DNA of 64,000 bases from assembly GCA_963662155.1 (NCBI GenBank), contig OY759268.1, forward strand, positions 4,913,701 to 4,977,700, in the 5' to 3' direction. The position numbers and the translations under genes are program-made. Below the pieces are notes generated by a model, which saw nothing but the letters and a program-made list of their open reading frames with translations, was not told the origin of the DNA and searched no databases. The first letter of the stretch is position 1. Each line of letters begins with the position of its first letter. Below are positions 1-11,500 of the stretch, piece after piece. Origin of the DNA: Lamellibrachia columna (taxonomy: Eukaryota > Annelida > Polychaeta > Sabellida > Siboglinidae).

Positions 1-1
1 G

Positions 2-163
2 CCCGATCTCTTCAGGTAGGTCAGCAGTGGCAACATCTGGCGCCACTTGTGGGGCTATAATGATCGGGGTAATGATGTTTGGAGCAACGTGATTGGCCAC
101 TGCTATATCATTGAGCAGAGGATGGGGGCATGCTGCGACACGAGTGTAAAATCCTGGATCCAT
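2..163 (-). CDS. hypothetical open frame running off the left edge
   Basis: 54 codons from ATG at 163-161 with no stop to the window edge. Begins MDPGFYTRVAACPHPLLNDI and continues with a run rich in Ala, Pro, Ile and Val, ending ADLPEEIG. The frame is also open for about 60 nt before the ATG. No family recognised. It could be the start of a transposon ORF or of a neighbouring gene, or chance. Confidence 0.25.
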   Translation of the reverse strand, partial: MDPGFYTRVAACPHPLLNDIAVANHVAPNIITPIIIAPQVAPDVATADLPEEIG

Positions 164-944
164 CCTGAATATCAAAAAACATCTCTTAATATATGTCACT
201 GTGAGTGTGTAGCATGCTACTGCCTAATTAACTATTGTCTAGTATTGATGGTGTGTCTAATTACTTATCGACGATCATGTCTAATTAAGCGATTCCATGA
301 CAGGAATTTTTACTCCCCCGTCATAGACAGTATATTAGACACGAAGTGGAAAGGGACCAACAGCTTTTAGTGTCTCTTCCGAAAGGCAATGTGGTGAGAA
401 ACGAAACTGTCCACAAAACGACCAGTGCCAGGGCAGTGCCAGTGGCGGTGCCAGGGCAGTGCCAGTGGCGGTGCCAGGGCAGTGCCAGGGCAGTGGCGGT
501 GCCAGGGCAGTCATTTCGAACTTTGCTTCGGTTCCCTCCGTCCTCGGTCGACAGTCCGACGTTTTGTCGCCGAGTCACCATTACAAGTTTCATATGCTAG
601 ATGTATCGTCTAGGATTCAGCAACCGGCATCGAGTTATATACCTCACGAGCATATGTCTGTTGTCGAAAGTGTTTTTAAATAAAAACGAGATCGAGGAAG
701 ACTCCGGGCGATAATCAGGAAGATTAAGTAGATTCTCCATTTCAAAGGTAATGCCAGTGAACTAAAGCAACTGACAATACTATAATACATGTACTTACTG
801 GATTTGTTTTAAAATACTTGTGTAACTTAAAACTGACAGCCCTAAGAAGTAACTTTTACATAACGCATATACGCCCGCCAAAAACAAAATGTGTACACAA
901 ATAGCGCCACCTACCAGATAATTTTGTAACATTTATTTCAGTTG
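164..944. other. no gene; short GC-rich repeat at 423-511
   Basis: Mostly unremarkable AT-rich sequence. At 423-511 there are about four imperfect 23-24 bp units built on GGTGCCAGGGCAGTG. Open frames across it on both strands follow the repeat and are not supported as genes. Confidence 0.5.
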
Positions 945-3490
945 CACAATAATAATAAATAAAAGTACTTATATAGCGCCCGATCAATCGAGATTGCTTT
1001 CAGGCGCGTTATATATATAATAATATTTCATAGGCCATAAATTTGCTAAGAGAATAATTATACTGAGAATAGTCTACACAAATGATAAACATAATATGTT
1101 TTATTTCAGGCAAGAGCCCATAATATTATATATACATACAAGTAAAAAAAAAACATTAAAAAAAAACATACATATACACACATGATGAACAATAGAGGTA
1201 CATGTAGTGAGAAAAATATATATAAATATAAATATGCATACATGACGTGTAGTAAAAATATATATAAGATAAGTCAGGATAAAAAATATATATATTTGTA
1301 TAAAAGTACAAACATCATGAATTAATAGCATACAATTGATCAATCCAATGTTTAATCAATGGACTTCGATAATAAATAAAAGTGTGAAGATAATTCACAA
1401 AAAGTATATTGTCGGATTTTTCTAACCGGCATAAAAGGCTAAAAATTGATGAGCGAATACGTTCATTAATGGATTTAACATAATTAGTAGCAAACATATG
1501 GCTTGCATTACAGTGGGGTGACAGGTTGTGTATAATTCTAAAACTGTTGTTATAAGCGACAGTAATACCTTTCAGACTCTGTTTTTTTTAAATGACACCA
1601 AAGACTTGAGGTGTACATTGAACCACAGTATGAATTAAATAAAGTTGTTTTAATGGAATTGTTGCATAAGTAAAATTTTCTGGCTAAAGCTAGATACATC
1701 TTTTCTGCCTGGCAATATAGTCATCATCAGTAAGATTATTGTTTATAATATGGCCAAGGTATTAAGGTATTTACATTTCTCAGTGTAAGGTAGTGTATGG
1801 TTATTGATAACAACAGGATGAATATTTTTCTTGTCCCTAGGTTTGTTATCAATAACCATACAGAAAGATTTGTTGGCGTTGTATGTTATATCAAACATAT
1901 TGCCGTACTCGGCACAACAATCAGTGAGTTTTCTCAACCCAGCAACACTAGGTGAAAAGACACAAAGGTCATCGGCATACATCATATGATTCATTATGGT
2001 TCCTGCATAAAGACAGCCAATTTGTAATTTATTCAAATTTACACTTAAGTCATCCATGTAAACGTTAAAAAAGATGTGGAGAAAGGATTCCACCCTGCTT
2101 AACACCGTTTGAAACGGTAAAAAATTCTGAGAAGCTACAACACCATCTGACAGTGAATTTCTGGGTTCTGTACCAGTAATAAAGAATGCGAACAATAAAA
2201 GAAGGACATCCCCGGTCAATTAGCTTGGTGAATAGCTTACTATGATCGACTTTGTCACAAAGGCCTTAGAGGCATCCAGCATTGTAACATACATAGATGA
2301 CCCATTCGCTATGTAGTGTCGAAAGAGTTCTTTTAATAAAAATATGAGCATTTCAGTTGTGATGCTTTTTAAATCCAAATTGGTTTACATATGTAGATAA
2401 AAAAAGTAGAGACCCTGGATAATATCAAGGATTCAAATAATTTACTAGCAATTGTGGCTAGAGCAATGGGTCGGTAGTTGTTGTTATCAGACAGGTCACC
2501 CGTCTTATTTTTAATTATGGGGGCTATGATTGTAATCATCATAGCATCCGGTAAAAAAACCGTGAATTAACATGCTGCTATATAAAAGTGACATGAGAAC
2601 ATGAAGTTTTTCATTCGCATATTTAAAATGTTCGTTACTTACACTATCATAACCCAGGGCTTTGCCTACAGGCATTGCATGTATTATATCTTTAATTTCC
2701 TTAACATTAACAATCATTTGAACATTAAGCTGTACATTGCTACAGTATTCATTGATCTTCTTGGTGTTGACTGGAGAGCCAGGTATAGAGGTAAGTAGGG
2801 ACTGGTAATGATGAAGCCACATATTCTTTACATTTTCGACACCAGAAGCACCACCAACATTGCTAGGATTTGGCAACCTGGCGTTATTCATATGTTTTAT
2901 ATCCTTCCAGAAGTTTTTGAAGTCATTATTACATAGTTTAGAAGCAAGTCTTTCAGCTTTAAGAATTTCAGCATTTTTTTCACAGCGTCTTTTGTTGCGT
3001 TTAAAATGAGCGCGTCTAATTTTCATTATATCATACAAGGGACCATGGCGAGGACTCCCAGCAGAACGCCAGAAGAGAAAGGATTCTCTAGCAGCTTGAT
3101 GGGAGTCTCTGACTAGGTCGTTCCAGCCTAGAACAGTATACTTAGAAGACGTGTTGTTAGCCTTAGTAGGGATTACCTCGGCAGCGCCTTTGAGTGATTT
3201 TATAATATCATTGTAAAGATTGCTTAGCAAAGTGCGATGGGCTTCATCATTACAATTAGGGTTAGTACATCTTAAAACCTCATGAGGTACATCAATAGCA
3301 GATAAAAGCGAACCAGTTTGTGTATGATAGTTATGTAGATCCTGGGGGGAGGCAGCATTCCACACAAGACGAGGTGCTTGAATTTGCTCATGTATGGTGG
3401 CTTCAGAGGAAGGTAATAACTTGGCATATATAGAAAAGAATAGAGGTAAGTGGTCGGAAGAGACACAATCATATTTAACTTCCATATCAG
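945..3490 (-). mobile_element. degenerate non-LTR retrotransposon (LINE), minus strand
   Basis: Read 5' to 3' on the minus strand, 3485-2511 encodes the end of an endonuclease domain (SSDHLPLFFSI) and the linker before the reverse transcriptase, then loses frame. 2219-1743 carries an RT core segment with the catalytic motif MMYADDLCVFSPS. Frames are broken in between (about 2220-2510). The 3' end near 945-1020 reads GGCGCTATATAAGT followed by a TTA-rich tail, typical of LINE 3' ends. 1100-1500 is AT-rich 3' UTR-like sequence. Clade uncertain, CR1/Jockey superfamily likely. Confidence 0.75.
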
Positions 3491-3871
3491 ATATTGATGA
3501 GTGACTAGAGTTGTACGTGAATTAGTTGGATATTTTATTAATGTGTACAACTAAGAATACAAATGTTGCGTTGTATCTGGTTGTTGTAATTGTTCAACTG
3601 ACCCAAATTGATTGTAAAGCAACAACATATATAATAATGTTTAGTTTTTATTTCCCATTTTAAATAGCGGTGCGTTTACAATTCAAAGTTTAAGCTGTAT
3701 CACTAAACCCATAACCTTCTTACAGATAGTTTTATTCAATATATGAATTTGACCCTACTATATAATAATAATTATATTCCAACGGTTATTTTCTTTTAAA
3801 AGTATATAATCATATATGTAGTATATACGGGTGTCTGCATAACACACACAAGATGCGTATTTGATGCTGGT

Positions 3872-4072
3872 CATGCGCACAAGTTGACGAGGAGGTAATC
3901 AAACTCTCCGACAGTGGCACCACTCACCACAACAATCTTCACGCATGCGCTCAAGTTGACGAGGAGGTAATCAAACTCTCCGACAGTGGCACCACTCACC
4001 ACAACAATCTTCACGCATGTGCACAAGTTGACGAGGAGGTAACCAAACTCTCCGACAGTGGCACCACTCACC
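3872..4072. repeat. three 72-bp tandem units
   Basis: Unit boundaries recur every 72 bases (3874, 3946, 4018). Because 72 is divisible by three, the minus strand shows a 67-residue frame with a 24-residue repeat (VSGATVGEFDYLLVNL core). No family recognised; it lies downstream of the TM9SF2-like stop codon. Confidence 0.85.
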
Positions 4073-4079
4073 ATATGAG

Positions 4080-5460
4080 AACTGCCACAACTTGATTATT
4101 CATTCAAAATGGACATTGTAGAGGGACATGTCATTGCAACTGTGCATTTGAGTATACGTAACAATAAAAAAAAAAAAAAACGCTATTTTGTTTCCATACA
4201 CATTTTCAACACAAACTGTATCCACAATTGCATGCAATTGAAATATTTATTGACAAAAATTATATTATCAAATGAAATGACGAGGAGCATAATCTGCACA
4301 TCAAAATGTAAGTTGTGGCGGTGGTGAAATTGTGCCTTACATTACATTCACTATGTGGCGCCACTGGTACAGAGTTTGGGACGTAATAATAATAGGTCAG
4401 GCCTCGGTTAGACTTCCTGGTGTGTTACAGACAAATGTAGGGCACATAATGTTAGATATGTGATAAAAAAAAATCATATCTGACATAACTGCATTTGAGC
4501 AGGCACATTAGCAAGTTTGCTGGTAGAACCGGTTGACACTGTAACTGGATTTCTAGATGATTTTAATAGGCCGAAGGATTTTTGGCCACAAGCACCGTAA
4601 AGCACGTGTACGGAGTAATTCATGCACAAATTGGTCAACATTGACGGGTATGGCACATGCAGGCATTTTAAGAGTTAAAATATGGAATTTTTACAATACT
4701 CGACCAGCATGTCAGCGGCTGAGTTTTTGAATTTTTTATGATCACGTTTTCTTATAATCATGCAAAAACATTAACATAGCCACCAGTGGGAAATGTAACT
4801 ATAGGCTGAACCCAATAACTCTGGTGACACACAGAGGACGCTCCAGTGGAACCACAACAACGATATTCACGTGACCTGCTGCACTGCACGTGTTGTGTGA
4901 TATCGAATTGTAGGCAACAATATCCACTTATTTTCTCAGAAAGCTCTGTCATCGTGCATATATCGTTCACTAAGAACATAGTATCATAACGCTAATGTGT
5001 TTTACTGTATACAGCCACAGCAAGTTGAGATCTCAATATGAATATTAGTTACAAAATTCACTGGTACAGTTCACTGACATTGTACCACCCAGCAAAAACA
5101 TTTGAATAACATTTTCATTTTACAACGGTTTTATGAATATCATGGCAAGAATAAAAAAAATTCTACATGTAAATAAAACATTAGAAAAAATTTAAACATA
5201 TTGTATAATGATGTTCTTGAAACATCTTTAGAACATTCTTTACTTCATTATAAAGTATCCCAGCAAACACAATAATGTTTTGAAAATATCAGACTGCCCC
5301 AAAAACTGCTTTTGAAGCTGTCATAATGATATGAAAATATAGGATCTAGGAAACATTCATTGCTATAATTCCATCACTGGAATGTCATCACTGTCTATTG
5401 CCAGGAACTCATTTATACAACTGAATGTCAGCCAAGTGAACTGAGGCAATTGGGTCTGGA
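4080..5460. other. downstream flank or 3' UTR of the TM9SF2-like gene
   Basis: AT-rich sequence without a supported gene or transposon. Short minus-strand frames at 4474-4656 and 4758-4979 show no recognisable domain. May include the 3' UTR. Confidence 0.4.
4246..4251 (-). promoter_or_regulatory. candidate poly(A) signal AATAAA
   Basis: AATAAA on the minus strand about 1.2 kb downstream of the stop codon at 5461. It is the first exact hexamer I noticed in that direction. AT-rich sequence makes chance matches likely. Confidence 0.2.
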
Positions 5461-5576
5461 TCAAACTGCTCCAGCTTTGCATGCCATATTTGCATAACAG
5501 CTTTGCAAGACAGCTTTATGGCTCAGCTTGTAGATACGGGTGATGAAGAAATAGCATGCCAAGAATCCAATTGTCC
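5461..5576 (-). CDS. TM9SF2: TM9SF2-like terminal exon w16
   Basis: 116 nt including TGA at 5463-5461. Begins (G)[16 protein letters not shown], the end of helix 9 and cytosolic tail. Acceptor TTTTGTTTCAG. Human ends six residues after K-I-Y with K-V-D, a K-x-D/E Golgi-retention type tail. Here 22 residues follow R-I-Y and no K-x-D/E is at the terminus; the extra codons sit on a short GCAAAGCTG-like repetition. No GT donor is visible near the divergence point, so the extension is read as real or an alternative terminal exon exists. Confidence 0.88.
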
Positions 5577-8500
5577 CTGAAACAAAAGAACCACAGATAC
5601 AATTTGTCACAATTCCAGATTTGGTCTTATAGAGTGCTGAGGTTAGCGTGACAGCTGTTGTTACCAAACATCATAGCTCTGGAATATGTTGTAATAAGAG
5701 GCAGTCAAAACCCCTCTGCCCCATTCTATTTGCATAGATGGGTGGTTACCACTGGCAACGACTGAACACAATATTCATGACAGAGAATAAATGGGGCTGG
5801 GAAATACCTTAAGAGTTAAATGTGAGTGGAGGGAGCTCCTTGTATGTGGAGTGTAGGAAGTCACATTGATTCTTAAGAGTTAAATGTGAGTGGAGGGAGC
5901 TCCTTGTCTGTGGAGTATGGAAAGTTTCAGTGGCTCCTAAGGGTTAAATGTGAGTGGAGGGAGCTCCTTGTATATGGAGTGTAGAAAGTCACAAAGATTT
6001 AAACAGTACATCATTATCAATATGCAGTTAATCTAATATAAGAGTCAAAGTGTCTGTGCGTCTGTCTGTCTGTTGTGTTTTATGCACGGCCACATTTGTA
6101 GGCTGATCCAGACAAAACTTTGCACGGTGACCTGGGGGCCCTTCTGACAAACATAGGGAGGTCGAATGTGGAACTATCCCCACAGGGGCCCCGGGGGGAG
6201 TCAACATTTCAAAAAGGCTATAGCAGAAGTTACAACCGTGGAATTGTTTTTGTTTCTATGTCATCGTAAAGATAATAATTATGCCTACACATTATGCCTT
6301 TGTATGTATCCAGAAATGTTGAATATTTTTCAAGTGATTAGAGTTTGTCTGTACCCTATACAGGTGTTTTGATAGAAAGTATCTACACAAATACATATAG
6401 CATAACAAACATTAGCTAAGTTTTTTGATAGAAAGTATCTACACATAGCATAACAAACATTAGCTAAGTTATTGTAACATGGTATCTAGCCAGAAACTGC
6501 TTTGTGAAAGACTTGCTACATTGTAGTGAAGCAGTCACACTAATTATTAATAAATTGGTATATTTCCTGACAAAGTAGAAATCACTAAAGTGATACCATT
6601 TTTAAAAAAGATGACGATTCCATTTTTTATAAATATCGTCGAATTTCTATTTTACCAGACATTTCTGAAATTTTTTTAAGAACTATGTTTAACCAAATAC
6701 ACGAACATTTTCATTCCAATAACTTATACTATGATAATTAATATGGGTTTAGAAAAAAATTCTACAGAACTAGCCACTCTAGGAATAATAGATAGAATTG
6801 TTCAGGAACTTGATCAGTCAGCAACACCAACAAACACATATACCTTGATTTATCGAAAGCATTAGACACCATTGATCACAACATACTGTTACATAAATTA
6901 AATTACTATGGTATAAATGGTGCTGCACTTGATCTCTGTAAGAACTACCTATACAATCGCAAATAATATGTAGAAGTTGGAGATTTTAAGTCGGAATAAG
7001 CAACGATAACTTCTGGTGTTCCCCAAGGGTCTATTTTAGGAACACTCGTAATTATTACATATATTAATGACATAGTGTCCTCTTTAAATTTATAATATAT
7101 GCTGACAACACCACCTTATCCAGTACATTGAATAAATTTCTATCTTTGGATGGCCAAAGCCAAAGTATAAACAAAGAGTTAACAAACATATGCAAATGGT
7201 TTAAAGGCTAATAAACTTTCTCTAAACATTAAAAAAAATTATTATATTTCATATGCTTCAGAAAATTTAATCTCCTGTGTTGCAAACAGATGGGACAAAC
7301 TTTGAATGTGTACATTATTTAAATTGTTTAGGTATCATAAAAAATAACCACCTTATTTGGGAGAGCCACATAAACAAAATAACTAACAAAATCATTAAAA
7401 CAATTGGAATCTTAAATAAACATGTATTACATTTGAATATTTGATCTATAATGTACAATTCTTCCCTACATAAATCATGGTATACTGGTGTGGGGACATC
7501 AAGCCCATCACATTGTTAAACTCCAAAAGAGAGCAATACGATTAACTACTTTAAGTAAATACAATGATCACACATAGCCCATTTACATAGAACTTAAATT
7601 TATCAAGTTGAACGACATATACAAACTCCAAAAAATAAAATTTCATTTCAAATTAATTAATAACACACAACTTTGAAATTCATCAATACTACACACGTGG
7701 AAGAAATAATCTGTTTATTCCCAGTGACACTCAAGAGTACGCAACAAAGTACATTAGAAACAATATAATACAGACTGTTAACAATACTCCAAATATTATC
7801 CTCGGTAAAAAAATGTACTCACAGCTTATATGATTTTTCCACTTATATTAAAAAATACTTTATTAGGAATCATGAATCATGCTGTGTTATTCCTAATTGT
7901 AATATTTGTAAATCTTTAACCTAAAATACAGTGGAGTCTCATTTATCCCCACACTCTGGTCCCTATTGGTTCTGGTCAGATTAACGAAGCACGGATTATT
8001 GAACATCAGATAAACCAGACATGATTGTATATATTTATATTACGCTTGATATACAGCTGTATACTAAACCCTAGCACCCTACTAAAGTAAAAAATATACT
8101 GCAATGTCACATGATCACTTCAGTAATATATGATAGCGACATTTGATGTCTTAATGGGAGACTCCCTGACCTACCATGAATAATCTAAATATCTAATAAA
8201 TACGTCTGAGTCTGAGTCTTAGTAACATTGCTGTGCACAGCTTTAAACAGAACTAAAAAAAACCACTGACCTATATAATAATGTAGAACAGGGGAAAATA
8301 CCGGGTCACTCAGCTAGTTATCACTATGCAGATAATACACAGTATTATGCATATACTTTCATACACATTAACTTTCAGAAATGCAAATGCAGGAGATTTA
8401 TGCATAAACTGGAGGTTCTCTGGGTCACGGAGAATTGTGCTTAAATCAGAGGGTCTCATGGTATCAGAGAATTGTGGTGAAAATCTGAGTATTTTACATC

Positions 8501-11500
8501 CTTGTCATGCATACAAATTACCACTAGATCGAAATCGATTAGTTCGAAATACATTACACATGTACTATTAAATGGTTAACAGACATGTTAATACAAAAAT
8601 TTTTGCAGTAGATAAATTATGTGTGGAATAGTAATGGTCTAGGAATAAAACGATTTGCTCTACACCAGAAATATAGTAGCGTACAACAAAAATCCCTTAC
8701 CTCACTGGCAGTAGCCTACATATTTAACACACACGCAACTAACATAATATTAACCGGCAGGTCTAGAACTGAAGCATTTTCTTTTCTTCAAAGTTTGTGG
8801 TCCTGGGTGATGGAGGTGGTGATTCGTGGAGGCATTTGCGGTCTTGGGTGGCTGAGGCATTTTTTATTGGTAAAAATATTCTAAAATACGTCTTTTCATT
8901 CATAATGATAGTATTTACCCAAGTCTCCATTGATTGATATAACCCCTCCGGTAGTTATGGGTGTGAGTAAAAAGATGGATTGGCAATGTTTTGTTAACTG
9001 AGGCTACAGAAAAATATTTTGTTTCATCAGAAATCTGGGAGATTTGTTCTCCCTTGTGGGAGACCGGGAGATTTGATAGATTTCCAGGAGTCTGCTGGCC
9101 ATTCCGGGAAACTTAACATGAGTTAAATGGATGTGGAGGGAGCTCCTTGTCTGTGGAGTGTAAGTCACAGAGACTTACGATTCAAACAGATGTGGAAGGA
9201 AAAAGGGAAATAAGTACATAATTATCAATACACAGATAATACACTACAGTGTAGATAATACACTACAGTGTAGATAATACACTACAGTGTAGATAATACA
9301 CTACAGTGTAGATAATACACTACAGTGTAGATAATACACTAAATGCTTATACTTTGTGTATTGTGTACTAATTAGTTGACATGATGACTGTGTAGACCAA
9401 GTAGAGGAATGTGTATTGTGTACTAATTAGTTGACACTGACAAGACTTAGCAGACAGCAGGAAGAACAAGTAGACCATGATGACTGTGTAGACCAAGTAG
9501 AGGAATGTGTATTGTGTACTAATTAGTGGACACTGACAAGACTTACCAGACAGCAGGAAGAACAAGTAGACCATGATGACTGTGTAGACCAAGTAGAGGA
9601 ATGTGTATTGTGTACTAATTAGTGGACACTGACAAGACTTACCAGACAGCAGGAAGAACAAGTAGACCATGATGACTGTGTAGACCAAGTAGAGGAATGT
9701 GTATTGTGTACTAATTAGTTGACACTGACAAGACTTACCAGACAGCAGGAAGAACAAGTAGACCATGATGACTGTGTAGACCAAGTAGAGGAATGTGTAT
9801 TGTGTACTAATTAGTTGACACAGACAAGACTTACCAGACAGCAGGAAGAACAAGTAGACCATGATGACTGTGTAGACCAAGTAGAGGAATGTGTATTGTG
9901 TACTAATTAGTTGACACAGACAAGACTTAGCAGACAGCAGGAAGAACAAGTAGACCATGATGACTGTGTAGACCAAGTAGAGGAATGTGTATTGTGTACT
10001 AATTAGTTGACACTGACAAGACTTACCAGACAGCAGGAAGAACAAGTAGACCATGATGACTGTGTAGACCAAGTAGAGGAATGTGTATTGTGTACTAATT
10101 AGTTGACACAGACAAGACTTACCAGACAGCAGGAAGAACAAGTAGACCATGATGACTGTGTAGACCAAGTAGAGGAATGTGTATTGTGTACTAATTAGTT
10201 GACACAGACAAGACTTACCAGACAGCAGGAAGAACAAGTAGACCATGATGACTGTGTAGACCAAGTAGAGGAATGTGTATTGTGTACTAATTAGTTGACA
10301 CTGACAAGACTTACCAGACAGCAGGAAGAACAAGTAGACCATGATGACTGTGTAGACCAAGTAGAGGAATGTGTATTGTGTACTAATTAGTTGACACAGA
10401 CAAGACTTACCAGACAGCAGGAAGAACAAGTAGACCATGATGACTGTGTAGACCAAGTAGAGGAATGTGTATTGTGTACTAATTAGTTGACACAGACAAG
10501 ACTTACCAGACAGCAGGAAGAACAAGTAGACCATGATGACTGTGTAGACCAAGTAGAGGAATGTGTGTTGTGTAATAATTAGTTGACACTGACAAGACTT
10601 ACCAGACAGCAGGAAGAACAAGTAGACCATGATGACTGTGTAGACCAAGTAGAGGAATGTGTGTTGTGTAATAATTAGTTGACACTGACAAGACTTACCA
10701 GACAGCAGGAAGAACAAGTAGACCATGATGACTGTGTGGCCCAAGTAGAGGAATGTGTATTGTGTACTAATTAGTTGACACAGACAAGACTTACCAGACA
10801 GCAGGAAGAACAAGTAGACCATGATGACTGTGTAGACCAAGTAGAGGAATGTGTATTGTGTACTAATTAGTTGACACTGACAAGACTTACCAGACAGCAG
10901 GAAGAACAAGTAGACCATGATGACTGTGTAGACCAAGTAGAGGAATGTGTATTGTGTACTAATTAGTTGACACAGACAAGACTTACCAGAGAGCAGGAAG
11001 AACAAGTAGACCATGATGACTGTGTAGACCAAGTAGAGGAATGTGTGTTGTGTAATAATTAGTTGACACTGACAAGACTTACCAGACAGCAGGAAGAACA
11101 AGTAGACCATGATGACTGTGTAGACCAAGTAGAGGAATGTGTGTTGTGTAATAATTAGTTGACACTGACAAGACTTACCAGACAGCAGGAAGAACAAGTA
11201 GACCATGATGACTGTGTAGACCAAGTAGAGGAATGTGTATTGTGTACTAATTAGTTGACACTGACAAGACTTACCAGACAGCAGGAAGAACAAGTAGACC
11301 ATGATGACTGTGTAGACCAAGTAGAGGAATGTGTATTGTGTACTAATTAGTTGACACAGACAAGACTTACCAGACAGCAGGAAGAACAAGTAGACCATGA
11401 TGACTGTGTAGACCAAGTAGAGGAATGTGTGTTGTGTAATAATTAGTTGACACTGACAAGACTTACCAGACAGCAGGAAGAACAAGTAGACCATGATGAC

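Larger units (their letters stand above)
6032..8317 (+). mobile_element. non-autonomous Helitron, interrupted
   Basis: Starts with TC (TCTAATATAAGAG) after an A and ends with CTAG before a T, preceded by CCGGGTCACTCAGCTAG, the usual Helitron terminus. A second copy at 13932-14542 shares the body (TGTCTGTTGTG..., GGGGCCCTTCTGACA-like, CAAAGATAATAAT-like blocks) but has no LINE; comparison shows the first copy was split at about 6525/8221 by a retrotransposon. Confidence 0.75.

Noticed and set aside
47..370. 107-residue plus-strand frame at the left edge
   Set aside because: Cysteine-rich, irregular composition without any motif; the opposite-strand frame at 163-2 is more protein-like.
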